This document shows positions 1-7,998 of a DNA stretch of 64,000 nt, in pieces. The number at the start of each line of letters is the position of its first letter. The first letter of the stretch is position 1. The position numbers and the translations under genes are program-made. The stretch spans positions 3,357,828 to 3,421,827 of the forward strand of contig NZ_CP104264.1 of the NCBI RefSeq assembly GCF_025244845.1, in the 5' to 3' direction. The stretch is from Arthrobacter sp. zg-Y1171. GTDB lineage: Bacteria; Actinomycetota; Actinomycetes; Actinomycetales; Micrococcaceae. Below the pieces are notes generated by a model that ran no database searches, had not been told where the DNA came from, and worked only from the letters and a program-made list of their open reading frames with translations.

Positions 1-70
1 ACGCGGCGAGTGTGCCGAGCAGGATTCGTGTATTCGCGGCGCGTGTGCGCAGCCGGGGCAGGACGTTCAT
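1..70 (-). CDS. N-terminus of an unidentified protein, cut by the window edge
   Basis: An ATG at 68-70 on the minus strand opens a frame that stays open to the window edge. It reads about 23 residues beginning MNVLPRLRTRAANTRILLG. The basic start followed by small hydrophobic residues looks like the beginning of a membrane or exported protein. There is no clear ribosome binding site. Too little is present to name it, and a chance open frame in GC-rich DNA is possible. Confidence 0.3.
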   Translation of the reverse strand, partial: MNVLPRLRTRAANTRILLGTLAA

Positions 71-146
71 GGGTACCGCTTTCAGTAGGTGCGGGGTGAT
101 GAATCCCGAGCCTACGAACGCTTTGTTTCTGCGGCGGACACCCCCT

Positions 147-181
147 GTTACGGTGCGGTATCGCTCCGTTACGGTGCCGTA
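147..181. repeat. Two 14-bp near-identical repeats 21 bp apart, candidate operator pair
   Basis: GTTACGGTGCGGTA (147-160) recurs as GTTACGGTGCCGTA (168-181), a start-to-start distance of 21 bp, two helical turns. The second copy contains the inverted repeat TACGG-TG-CCGTA. The pair lies between the start of the edge-truncated gene and the end of the glycosyltransferase gene. Binding by a dimeric regulator is an inference; no regulator gene is adjacent. Confidence 0.35.
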
Positions 182-220
182 AACTCCCTCTCCTCCGCTG
201 GCATCAAGGGGATCCCGGCG

Positions 221-1375
221 CTACCCCAGCAGCTCGTCGACGTCGGCCCACACATCTGCGGTCCGCACTTCCGCCACAAACGAGTCATCGTGTTCGCACC
301 GCTCCGCCGTCCAGCCGACCTGCGTGACGTCCGCCTTGCAGACGGGGCACTCCGACACCCAGGACATGTGCACCCGGTGCCGGGTGCGGCCCATCGCCCC
401 GGCGTTGACGACGTTGCCGAACCAGTAGATCCCCACCGTGGCCGCGCCAACCGCCTGCGCCAGATGCCGGGGCCCGCTGTCATTGCCCACCATCACCGCA
501 CTGGCCTGCAGCAGGGCACCGAGCGTGCCGATGCCCAGTTCGCCGGCGAGTGAGCGGACGGGCGCATCGGGTCCGGCCTCGGCGAGCGCAAGGTCCACAA
601 CCTCGTGCGCGAGGCCCCGGTCGGCGTCGTCGCCCACCACCACAACCTGGCAGCCCCGGGCGGCGGCGCGCACCGCCACCTCCGCGAAGCACGACGCCGG
701 CCACCGCCGCCGCGGGTCCGTGGCCCCAGGGTGCAGGGTCACCAGGTTCCGGCCCGGCAATACCAGGGCCCGCGCCGCTGCTGCTTCTTCGGGCAGGACG
801 GGCAGCTGCGCGTCCAGGCTGACGGGGGCGGCCCCGGCGAGCCCGGCCACTTCCAGGGCCCGGAAGACCTCGTGCTGGTAGTAGACGTAGGGAATGCTCC
901 GCTCCAGGGCAGCAGCATCGGGGGTGCGGGTCCCCACTGTGTGCCGTGCCCCCAAGCGGAGCAGGAAGGGGTTCGAATTCCGGCCGCCCCCGTGCACCTG
1001 TACTGCCAGATCGAACCGCTCCCGCTGCATCCGGGCCAGGAATGCCTCAACGGCCGCCGGGTCCGCCGGTCCGGAGGCAATGCCGGGGGCGGCGGGCAGG
1101 ACCTCCACCCGCTGCACCGGCCCGGGCCGGTCCGCCAGCAGGGCGGCGTGCAGTGCAGTACCAAGCAACGTGATGGACGCGGACGGATAGGCGGCGGCGA
1201 GCGCTTCGACCGCAGGCAGGGCGAACATCAGGTCCCCCAGCCCTCCGCCGCGCAGCACGGCGATTTTCTTCACCGCCGGAAAGGGTGCGGCCAGGGGGCC
1301 GACACCGCGGACGAGCCCCGCCCGGTCGCCAGGCGGGTGCAGCGGCCCGCGCTGTTCCGTGGTCTGCTGCTTCAT
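221..1375 (-). CDS. Glycosyltransferase family 9 (heptosyltransferase-like)
   Basis: This 384-residue protein belongs to family GT9, whose members transfer heptose or related sugars from a nucleotide-activated donor. Near the N-terminus it has the family signature GGGLGDLMFALP. In the C-terminal half are HPGATDPRRRWP and GNDSGPRHLAQA, the usual nucleotide-sugar-binding loops. A Cys-rich tail (CPVCKAD then RCEHD) may bind a metal. The start at 1375 is chosen because GAAAGGAAG lies just upstream; an in-frame ATG 18 codons earlier has no such site. The gene diverges from the aldehyde dehydrogenase-hldE operon, and an HldE-like enzyme there would supply an activated heptose. The acceptor is unknown. 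The family call is secure, the heptose specificity is inferred. Confidence 0.85.
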   Translation of the reverse strand: MKQQTTEQRGPLHPPGDRAGLVRGVGPLAAPFPAVKKIAVLRGGGLGDLMFALPAVEALAAAYPSASITLLGTALHAALLADRPGPVQRVEVLPAAPGIASGPADPAAVEAFLARMQRERFDLAVQVHGGGRNSNPFLLRLGARHTVGTRTPDAAALERSIPYVYYQHEVFRALEVAGLAGAAPVSLDAQLPVLPEEAAAARALVLPGRNLVTLHPGATDPRRRWPASCFAEVAVRAAARGCQVVVVGDDADRGLAHEVVDLALAEAGPDAPVRSLAGELGIGTLGALLQASAVMVGNDSGPRHLAQAVGAATVGIYWFGNVVNAGAMGRTRHRVHMSWVSECPVCKADVTQVGWTAERCEHDDSFVAEVRTADVWADVDELLG

Positions 1376-1526
1376 TGGGCTTCCTTTCGCCGAGGACGCG
1401 CGTGCCGCGCCGGTCTGCCCTGTGGGCACTCACCATAGGTGCTGGCGACGCCGGACCCAAGGGAGATGCCTACTCCAGTTGGCCGCGGCGGATCGCGGTC
1501 CGAACGACCAGAAGGCTCCGGCAATA

Positions 1527-1544
1527 TATGCCGCTGACGGCATA
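1527..1544. promoter_or_regulatory. 18-bp inverted repeat in the divergent heptose-cluster promoter region
   Basis: TATGCCG-CTGA-CGGCATA is a perfect inverted repeat with a 4-bp centre. It sits midway in the 290-bp region between the GT9 start (1375) and the aldehyde dehydrogenase start (1666). It is a plausible operator for divergent control of both transcripts, or a small hairpin. No other clear site was recognised in this intergenic stretch. Confidence 0.4.
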
Positions 1545-1665
1545 CGTCCGTCGAGGCGGCCGGAACCCCGTGCCGCCGCCTGCAGCCCCGCACCTGCTTT
1601 CCGCGCCTGTCTGAATCCGCCGGAAACGGGGTATGGGAGCTATACAACGCGCGACAAGGAGCAGC

Positions 1666-3108
1666 ATGTCCACCACCATCCAGCCGCCGGCTCTCCGGCC
1701 CGCCTCCCCGATGCACCCCGCCGGTTCCCCCGAGCCGCTCACCATTTTCGATCCCCGGGACGGAACGCCGGTGGGTCGGGTGGAGCAGGACGGACGGGCC
1801 GGCATCCGCGCCGCCGTGGCGGCAGCCCGCGGCGCCCTGCCCGGGTGGGCGGGCACCGACCCCGCAGAGCGGGGGCGCCTCCTGCGCGCCGCCGCCGCTG
1901 CCCTGGAGCTGCGGGCCGCCGAACTGGCCAAGTGGAACACCCGTGAGACCGGACGGCCCGGGACCGAAGCCCTTGCCGGGGTGCAGGCCGGGGTGGCCGC
2001 ATTGGAGCAATACGCCGAACTTGGCCCTGTGCACCGGGGGCATAGCCTCCGCGGTGCATCGCTGGCTGCGGACTACACGGTAGCCGGGCCTCGCGGCGTC
2101 GCCGTCGTGCTGACTCCGTGGAACGACCCGGTGGCCGTCGCCGCCGGGTTGATCGGCGCGGCGCTGGTCACCGGAAACACGGTGATTCACAAGCCCAGCG
2201 AGCGTTCTCCCCACACCGGGAAACTGCTCGGGGAGATCCTCGCTCCGCTGTTCCCCGCCGGTGTCCTCACCACGGTCACCGGCGGCCCGGACGCGGGTGC
2301 CCAGCTGACCATGGAGGCAGGGGTGGACGTCCTGGCACACGTGGGTTCCAGTGCGGCCGGCGCCAGGATTGCCCGGGCGGCTGCCCTGACGGGAGCCCAC
2401 GTCATTCTCGAGAACGGCGGCAACGATCCGCTGCTGGTTGATGCAGATGTGGATCCGCGATGGGCGGCCGGACAGGCAGCTGTCGGGGCATTCAGCAACA
2501 GCGGACAGATCTGTACCTCGGTGGAGCGCATTTACGTTCACCGCAACATCGCGGATGCGTTCTGCGCCGAGCTGATGGCCGAAGCGCGGCGGCGCAACCG
2601 CGCGCACGCGGTCGCGCCGCTGGTGGATACCCGGCTCCGCGACACCGTGCACCATCAGGTCACCCAGGCGCTGGGCCGCGGTGCCACGGTTGCGGAGGGC
2701 GGCGCATTACCGGAAGGACCCGGAGCCCACTACCCCGCGACCGTCCTGCTGAACTGCTCGGCGGGGATGGAGGTCTTCGATGCCGAAACATTCGGCCCGG
2801 TGGCCGCCGTGCAGGTGGTGGACAGCTTCGACGAAGGGCTCGCCCTCGCCGCTGCGGGGTCCTACGGGCTGGCCGCCACGGTCTTGACGGGCAGCATTGC
2901 CCACGCGCAGCAGGCAGTGGCTGGCCTGGACGTGGGCACGGTGAAGATCAACGCCGTGTTCGGCGGCGCCCCGGGCGGTTCGGCACAGCCCCGGCGCCGG
3001 AGCGGCCGAGGATTTGGCTACGGCCCGGAACTGCTGGACGAGTTCTCCCTCGTAAAGGTGGTCCACGTCGGCTCTCCGGGCACCGCGGCACCGGGAATAC
3101 CGGAGTGA
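1666..3108 (+). CDS. Aldehyde dehydrogenase family protein
   Basis: This 480-residue NAD(P)-dependent aldehyde dehydrogenase is of normal family length. The general-base glutamate is in LENGGNDP (Glu249) and the nucleophile in SGQICTS (Cys283). The first residues carry a proline-rich leader. The start at 1666 is preceded by AAGGAG (1656-1661); an in-frame ATG 33 bp upstream lacks this. The stop overlaps the GTG start of the HldE-like gene by 4 bases, so the two are probably co-translated. The substrate cannot be read from the sequence. Its place at the head of a sugar-activation operon is unusual and may mean oxidation of a sugar-derived aldehyde, which is speculation. Confidence 0.9.
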   Translation: MSTTIQPPALRPASPMHPAGSPEPLTIFDPRDGTPVGRVEQDGRAGIRAAVAAARGALPGWAGTDPAERGRLLRAAAAALELRAAELAKWNTRETGRPGTEALAGVQAGVAALEQYAELGPVHRGHSLRGASLAADYTVAGPRGVAVVLTPWNDPVAVAAGLIGAALVTGNTVIHKPSERSPHTGKLLGEILAPLFPAGVLTTVTGGPDAGAQLTMEAGVDVLAHVGSSAAGARIARAAALTGAHVILENGGNDPLLVDADVDPRWAAGQAAVGAFSNSGQICTSVERIYVHRNIADAFCAELMAEARRRNRAHAVAPLVDTRLRDTVHHQVTQALGRGATVAEGGALPEGPGAHYPATVLLNCSAGMEVFDAETFGPVAAVQVVDSFDEGLALAAAGSYGLAATVLTGSIAHAQQAVAGLDVGTVKINAVFGGAPGGSAQPRRRSGRGFGYGPELLDEFSLVKVVHVGSPGTAAPGIPE

Positions 3109-4679
3109 CGGACTTCCGGAACCCCGGGGAGGTCCGCAGCCTCGCTCCCGGGCTCCCTGATCGCCTCGCGGCCGCCTCCCTGTGCATAGCGGTCATCGGC
3201 GATGTGATGCTGGACGGCTGGTGGTCCGGGGTCACCGAACGGTTCTGCCGCGAGGCCCCGGCTCCCGTGGTGGATGTGCAGCGGAAAAACTACGCACCCG
3301 GCGGTGCGGGAAACACCGCCATGAACCTGCAGGCGCTCGGAGCACGGGTCCGGCTCGGCGGACTGACCGGCACCGACGCCGCCGGTGACCGGCTGCGCGG
3401 CATCCTGGCAGAGGCAGGCGTGGACCTGCGCGGGATGGTGCGGCACCCCGACGCGCAGACCGCCACGAAGGACCGGATTGTCGCCGCGGAACAGGTCCTG
3501 TTCCGGCTCGACGACGGCGGGCGGTTCCCGCCGGAGGCAGAAGAACTGCTGGCGGCTTCCGTGCCTGCACTGCTGGAGGGCGCCGATGCATTGGTGGTCT
3601 GCGACTACGGCACCGGGCTGCTGCACGGGGCCGTCCGCGACGCCCTGGTGGCACTGCGCGGCGGCCGCCTCACCGTCGTGGACGCCCACGACGCCGCGGG
3701 CTGGGCCCATCTGTCCCCCGACCTGGTCACGCCGAATGCCGCCGAAGCCGCGCAACTGCTGGGCGGGTCAAAGTCGCTGGGGCATGACCGGGCGGCAGCG
3801 GTTCGGACCGCTGCACCGGCCCTGCTCGCCGCCGCCGGTGCGGCAGCGGCAGCCGTCACCCTGGACCGCGACGGCGCGGCCGTGATCGGCGCGGACGGCG
3901 GGTTCCACCGCACCTGGGCGCGTCCCGCCGCCGAAAAACAGGCGTCGGGAGCAGGCGACACCTTCGTTGCCTGCCTGACGCTGGCCCGGGCCGCAGGCCT
4001 GCCCCTGTCCACCGCCGCGGACCTGGCGCAGAACGCCGCCGATATTGTGGTCCAGCGGCCCGGCACCTCCGTCTGCAGCACCGCCGACCTGGAAAAGCAT
4101 CTGGACAGCTTTGCCGACACGGCACTCAGCCAGGCCGATCTCCTGGCCCGGACCGCCGTCGAACGTGCCGCCGGGCGCAGGATTGTCCTGACCAACGGCT
4201 GTTTCGACGTCCTGCACCGCGGGCACACCCGGTACCTGAACCAGGCCAAACAGCTCGGCGACATCCTGGTGGTCGCCCTGAACAGCGACGCGTCCGCCCG
4301 ACGGCTGAAAGGACCGGGCCGTCCCATCAATCCCGTCCATGACCGGGCCGGAATCATTGCCGCGCTCAGCTGCGTGGACTACGTGACCGTGTTCGACACG
4401 GACACGCCGATTCCGCTCATCCGGGAGCTGCGCCCGGATATTTACGCCAAGGGCGGGGACTACTCCGCCCAGATGCTGGCTGAAACCCCGGTGGTGGAGG
4501 AGTGCGGCGGCCGGGTGCTGATCCTGGACTACGTTTCCGACCACTCCACCACTGCGCTGGTGTCCCGGATCCGGTCCGGCGGCACCGGGAATGGTCCCGG
4601 CGCGACTGAGGGAAACCCCGCGGGCAACGGCGGCTCGGAAGCAACCGCAGGCGGGAACGGCCCCGGGATCCCGCCGTGA
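3105..4679 (+). CDS. hldE: HldE-like bifunctional heptose-phosphate kinase / nucleotidyltransferase
   Basis: This 524-residue protein has two domains. The N-terminal part (about residues 20-320) is a PfkB/ribokinase-type sugar kinase with the anion hole GAGDT (catalytic Asp285). The C-terminal part (about residues 350-500) is a cytidylyltransferase-fold domain with NGCFDVLHRGH (HxGH at 371-374) and KGGDY. The same domain order occurs in HldE/RfaE, which phosphorylates D-glycero-D-manno-heptose 7-phosphate and then adenylylates the 1-phosphate. The GTG start overlaps the previous stop as GTGA, and its own stop overlaps the next gene in the same way. The isomerase (GmhA), phosphatase (GmhB) and epimerase are not in the window, so they must lie elsewhere if the pathway is complete. 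Confidence 0.85.
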   Translation: MTDFRNPGEVRSLAPGLPDRLAAASLCIAVIGDVMLDGWWSGVTERFCREAPAPVVDVQRKNYAPGGAGNTAMNLQALGARVRLGGLTGTDAAGDRLRGILAEAGVDLRGMVRHPDAQTATKDRIVAAEQVLFRLDDGGRFPPEAEELLAASVPALLEGADALVVCDYGTGLLHGAVRDALVALRGGRLTVVDAHDAAGWAHLSPDLVTPNAAEAAQLLGGSKSLGHDRAAAVRTAAPALLAAAGAAAAAVTLDRDGAAVIGADGGFHRTWARPAAEKQASGAGDTFVACLTLARAAGLPLSTAADLAQNAADIVVQRPGTSVCSTADLEKHLDSFADTALSQADLLARTAVERAAGRRIVLTNGCFDVLHRGHTRYLNQAKQLGDILVVALNSDASARRLKGPGRPINPVHDRAGIIAALSCVDYVTVFDTDTPIPLIRELRPDIYAKGGDYSAQMLAETPVVEECGGRVLILDYVSDHSTTALVSRIRSGGTGNGPGATEGNPAGNGGSEATAGGNGPGIPP

Positions 4680-5572
4680 CGCGCCGCTGGTCCGGGGACT
4701 GGGCCCGCCCACCCGATGCGGGCAGTGCGATGGCGGTGGACGTGCTGATTCCGACCCGCAACCGGCCGGCCGAACTCGCGGTCACCCTCGCCGGGCTGGC
4801 CGCACAGGACGGGCCGGACTTCGCCGTCGTCATCAGCGACCAAAGCACCGACGTCCCGTCCTGGGACCATCCCGCCGCCGAAGCGATGGTCCGGGTCCTG
4901 CAGGCGCAGGGCCGCCCGGTCCGGTTGCTGAGGCACCTGCCGGCCCGGGGGCTGGCCGAACAGCGGCACTTCCTGCTTGGGCAGGCCGTCGCGCCGCTGG
5001 TCCTGTTCCTGGACGACGACGTCTGGCTGGAACCGGACATGCTGGCCCGGCTGACGGCGGCCCTGGCGGCGTCCGGCGGCGGGTTTGTGGGGGCGGCCGT
5101 CCAGGGGCTGTCCTACCTCGCCGACCGGCGGCCCGAGGAACAGCAGCCGTTCGAGGCCTGGGAGAACGGACAGGTGCAGCCGGAGCGGATCCGCCGCAAC
5201 CAGCCGGGCTTCTCGCGCTGGACCCTGCACAACGCCGCGAATCTGGCACATGTGGCGTCCGGACTCGGGATTCCGCCGGGAGAATGGCGGCTGTACCGGA
5301 TCGCCTGGGTGGGGGCGTGCGTCCTCTATGACCGGCAGGCCCTGCTTGCGTGCGGCGGCTTCGGGTTCTGGGACCAGCTGCCGCCGGGGCACGCCGGGGA
5401 GGACGTGGCCGCCCAGTGGCGGGTAATGGAGAGGTTCGGCGGCGCCGGAATGATTCCCTCCGGCGCAGTGCACCTGGAGTCGCCGACCACGGTTACCGAC
5501 CGGTCCGCTGACGCTGCCGAGCTCATTCTGGGCACCGGCGGGTGCGACCCGTCCAGCGGACGGGAGATCTAG
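4676..5572 (+). CDS. Glycosyltransferase family 2
   Basis: This 298-residue GT-A fold glycosyltransferase has the opening VDVLIPTRNRPAELAVTL (donor-binding strand and loop) and the metal-binding FLDDDVWLEP at about residues 118-127. It starts with GTG at 4676, overlapping the HldE-like stop by 4 bases, and is the last gene of the three-gene operon. No transmembrane segment is evident, so it should act on the inner face of the membrane. It probably adds a sugar to the same glycan that the divergent GT9 enzyme modifies. Donor and acceptor are unknown. Confidence 0.85.
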   Translation: MTRRWSGDWARPPDAGSAMAVDVLIPTRNRPAELAVTLAGLAAQDGPDFAVVISDQSTDVPSWDHPAAEAMVRVLQAQGRPVRLLRHLPARGLAEQRHFLLGQAVAPLVLFLDDDVWLEPDMLARLTAALAASGGGFVGAAVQGLSYLADRRPEEQQPFEAWENGQVQPERIRRNQPGFSRWTLHNAANLAHVASGLGIPPGEWRLYRIAWVGACVLYDRQALLACGGFGFWDQLPPGHAGEDVAAQWRVMERFGGAGMIPSGAVHLESPTTVTDRSADAAELILGTGGCDPSSGREI

Positions 5573-5576
5573 CTGC

Positions 5577-5939
5577 TCAGGCGGTGGGATCCGCGGGCCG
5601 GGGCGAATCGTCCTGATCCGTTGCGGGCGCGGTTGGCTTGCCCACGTTTCCCGCACCGCCCGGGATCTTTGCCGAACTGCGGTGGACACCCGAACCCTGG
5701 CTTAGGTGCTCGGGGTTCGGCTTCTCCGTCATCAGCAGCAGCGAAGAGACCAGCAGCGACGCGATGAACGCAATGCCGACGGCAATGAGCCCGAGGTCGA
5801 ACCTCAGTTCCTGCTCCGCTCCCCCGGTGGCGAAGATCATGGTGGCAATGCCGGCAATCAACGCCAGCACGGCAGAGAAAATCAGCGGTGCCTTAACGGA
5901 GTTCCGCCTCTGCGGTCCACCGGTTGAGCTGTTCGCCAC
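5577..5939 (-). CDS. Small membrane protein with two predicted membrane segments
   Basis: This 120-residue protein has two hydrophobic segments at about residues 17-38 and 48-69, followed by a hydrophilic tail rich in Pro, Ser and Asp. The GTG start is supported by AGGAGG eight bases upstream. It is convergent with the glycosyltransferase operon, with only 4 bases between the two stop codons. I do not recognise a family. The C-terminal half looks disordered and is probably cytoplasmic. Confidence 0.7.
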   Translation of the reverse strand: MANSSTGGPQRRNSVKAPLIFSAVLALIAGIATMIFATGGAEQELRFDLGLIAVGIAFIASLLVSSLLLMTEKPNPEHLSQGSGVHRSSAKIPGGAGNVGKPTAPATDQDDSPRPADPTA

Positions 5940-6015
5940 TATGATTGCCTCCTGCTGCGTTGGGGTGGCGCGGATCGGAGCGTAGATGCACCGCGCGCGT
6001 TACCTAGTTTACGGC

Positions 6016-6570
6016 CTATGCCTGCTCGTCCACGGCTGCACGGGAATCATGCCGGGCGCCCAGGGCGGAAATGGCCACGATCACCGCAATGATGATCGCC
6101 GCGCCACCGGTCACGCCGAGCAAGGCGCGGACACCCAGGCTGTAGACGAGCGGCACCAGGATGCCGGCCCCCAGGGCGGCGGCACCGGTGATCAGCCAGT
6201 CACGGGCCGGCAGGAAGCCGCTGCGGTTCCGGACCCAGAGGATGATTTCCAGGGCTCCCCCGAGGATGAGGGCGGCGGCAGCCGCGGCCCGGAATGCCTC
6301 GGCCGAGGCGAAGACCAGCGTGGCCGCACCGGCCAGAACGTAGGCGGCGGCTTCAACCAGCAGGAAAGCCCGAACGTTGCCGTGTCCGCGTGCCGCGGTG
6401 AGCATGGGCCAGAGTGCGACGCCGGTGAGCAGCAGATACGTGCCGCCGGCAACCACCAGGACGGGCTCGGTGGGGTCCTGCCAGAACACGGTCAGCACGC
6501 CGTAGACTGCTGCGACCATTGAACGGACCAGCATGGGTCCCCAAGGTGCTCCGGGATTGGATGCGCCCAC
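6016..6570 (-). CDS. Multi-pass membrane protein, HdeD/DUF308-like
   Basis: This 184-residue protein is almost entirely hydrophobic, with about six membrane segments. The regular pattern of short helices with small residues resembles the HdeD/DUF308 group. The GTG start has GGAGG seven bases upstream. It lies in the same direction as the small membrane protein, 76 bp away, so the two may be cotranscribed. No catalytic motif is visible and no function is proposed. Confidence 0.65.
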   Translation of the reverse strand: MGASNPGAPWGPMLVRSMVAAVYGVLTVFWQDPTEPVLVVAGGTYLLLTGVALWPMLTAARGHGNVRAFLLVEAAAYVLAGAATLVFASAEAFRAAAAAALILGGALEIILWVRNRSGFLPARDWLITGAAALGAGILVPLVYSLGVRALLGVTGGAAIIIAVIVAISALGARHDSRAAVDEQA

Positions 6571-6629
6571 TGCAGAGCCTCCGCTTTCACTTTTGCGTCA
6601 TTTCGGTGGCCGGTTGGCCACCGTCAAGC

Positions 6630-7988
6630 TTAGTCGCTCCCTGCTCCGGCCCGGGCACCGGTCACCATCCAGGCGTCCCGCCGGGTCCGCCAGGACAAGG
6701 TGATTCCGCGTGCGCTCATGTAGCCAAGGGCAAACGCCGCCCACAACCAGGCGATCCCCCCGGCGCCGGACAGCCCCGCAGCGTGCACCCAGATCAGCAG
6801 CGGCAGATAGGCGGCCAGGTTCAGCACGCCGGTGAGGGCCAGGTATCTGGCGTCCCCCGCCCCGATCAGCACGCCGTCCAGCACAAACACCAGACCGCAG
6901 ATCGGCTGCGAAACCGCGAGGACCCAAAGCCCGGCGGTCATGGCCTGCTGCACTCCGGCGTCGCTGGTGAAGAGCACCCCTGCCACCGGCGCCACCAGCG
7001 CCAACAGGGCCCCGGTGATGACGCCGAAGCCCACACCCCACACAATCATCCGCCGGGTCAGCGCGCGGGCCGTCACGGTATCTCCGGCTCCCAGTTCCTT
7101 CCCGATCATTGCCTGCGCCGCGATGGCCAGGGCGTCCAGCGCGAACGCCAGGAAGGTAAACACGGTCATGACCAGCTGGTGGGCCGCGAGGGATTCCGGC
7201 CCCTGCGCGGTGGCAACCAGGACGGTCGCGAGCACCGCGGCACGCAGGCTCAGCGTCCGCAGCATCAGCCACGAACCCACGTGGGCGGTGGCCCGGATCC
7301 CCGACACTGCGGGAAGCAGGGGTACGCCTTGGGAGCGTGCCATCCGCGCCACCGCGATCAGGTAGAACACCGCCATGCCCCACTGCGCGATGCTGGTGCC
7401 CAGGGCAGATCCCGCCACGGACAGGGAGAACCCGTAGACCAGCAGGTAATTCAGCCCGATGTTCACGGCGAAGCCGGCCGTGGCAACCACCAGCGGGGTG
7501 CGGGTGTCCTGCAGCCCGCGCAGGACGCCGGTGGCGGCCAGGACCACCAGCATCGCGGTCAGGCCGGGCATTGAAAAGCGCAGGTAATCGACGGCGTAGC
7601 GGTGCACGTCACCGGTGGCACCCATGGCACTGCACAGCTGTGGAGCGAAGAGGTACCCCGCGGTCGAAAGCACGGCGCCCAACAGGACGGCCAGGGCAAT
7701 GCCGTCCCGTCCCGCGGCGAGCGCCTCAGGCTGCCGGTTGCCGCCGAGGTAGCGCGCCACCGTGCCGGTGGTGGAATAGGCCAGGAAGACCATCAGCCCG
7801 ACGGCGGTCTGCAGCACCGTGGAGGCGAGGCCCACGCCGGCCAGCTGGGCCACGCCGAGGTGCCCGACAATGGCGGAATCCGCCAGCAGGAACAGGGGTT
7901 CGGCAATCAGTGCGCCCAGCGCCGGGAGGGCCAGGGCCAGGATCCGGCGGCTGAGCCGCCGGGAGGAAAGGTCGGCTTCGGTCTTCAC
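6630..7988 (-). CDS. MATE family efflux transporter (DinF-like)
   Basis: This 452-residue integral membrane protein has about twelve segments arranged as two similar halves. It opens with LALPALGALIAEPLFLLADSAIVGHLG, the N-terminal signature of MATE/DinF cation-coupled multidrug exporters. The GTG at 7988 is chosen because upstream codons in this frame overlap the preceding transporter gene, whose stop is 10 bp away. It is therefore the third gene of a likely unit DUF4031-HD, MFS, MATE. Substrates of this family are diverse amphiphiles; none can be assigned here. Confidence 0.88.
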   Translation of the reverse strand: MKTEADLSSRRLSRRILALALPALGALIAEPLFLLADSAIVGHLGVAQLAGVGLASTVLQTAVGLMVFLAYSTTGTVARYLGGNRQPEALAAGRDGIALAVLLGAVLSTAGYLFAPQLCSAMGATGDVHRYAVDYLRFSMPGLTAMLVVLAATGVLRGLQDTRTPLVVATAGFAVNIGLNYLLVYGFSLSVAGSALGTSIAQWGMAVFYLIAVARMARSQGVPLLPAVSGIRATAHVGSWLMLRTLSLRAAVLATVLVATAQGPESLAAHQLVMTVFTFLAFALDALAIAAQAMIGKELGAGDTVTARALTRRMIVWGVGFGVITGALLALVAPVAGVLFTSDAGVQQAMTAGLWVLAVSQPICGLVFVLDGVLIGAGDARYLALTGVLNLAAYLPLLIWVHAAGLSGAGGIAWLWAAFALGYMSARGITLSWRTRRDAWMVTGARAGAGSD

Positions 7989-7998
7989 ACCATCCAGC

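Noticed and set aside
961-985. GGGTTCGAATTCC resembling a tRNA T-arm
   Set aside because: It lies inside the well-supported GT9 coding sequence and has no cloverleaf around it.
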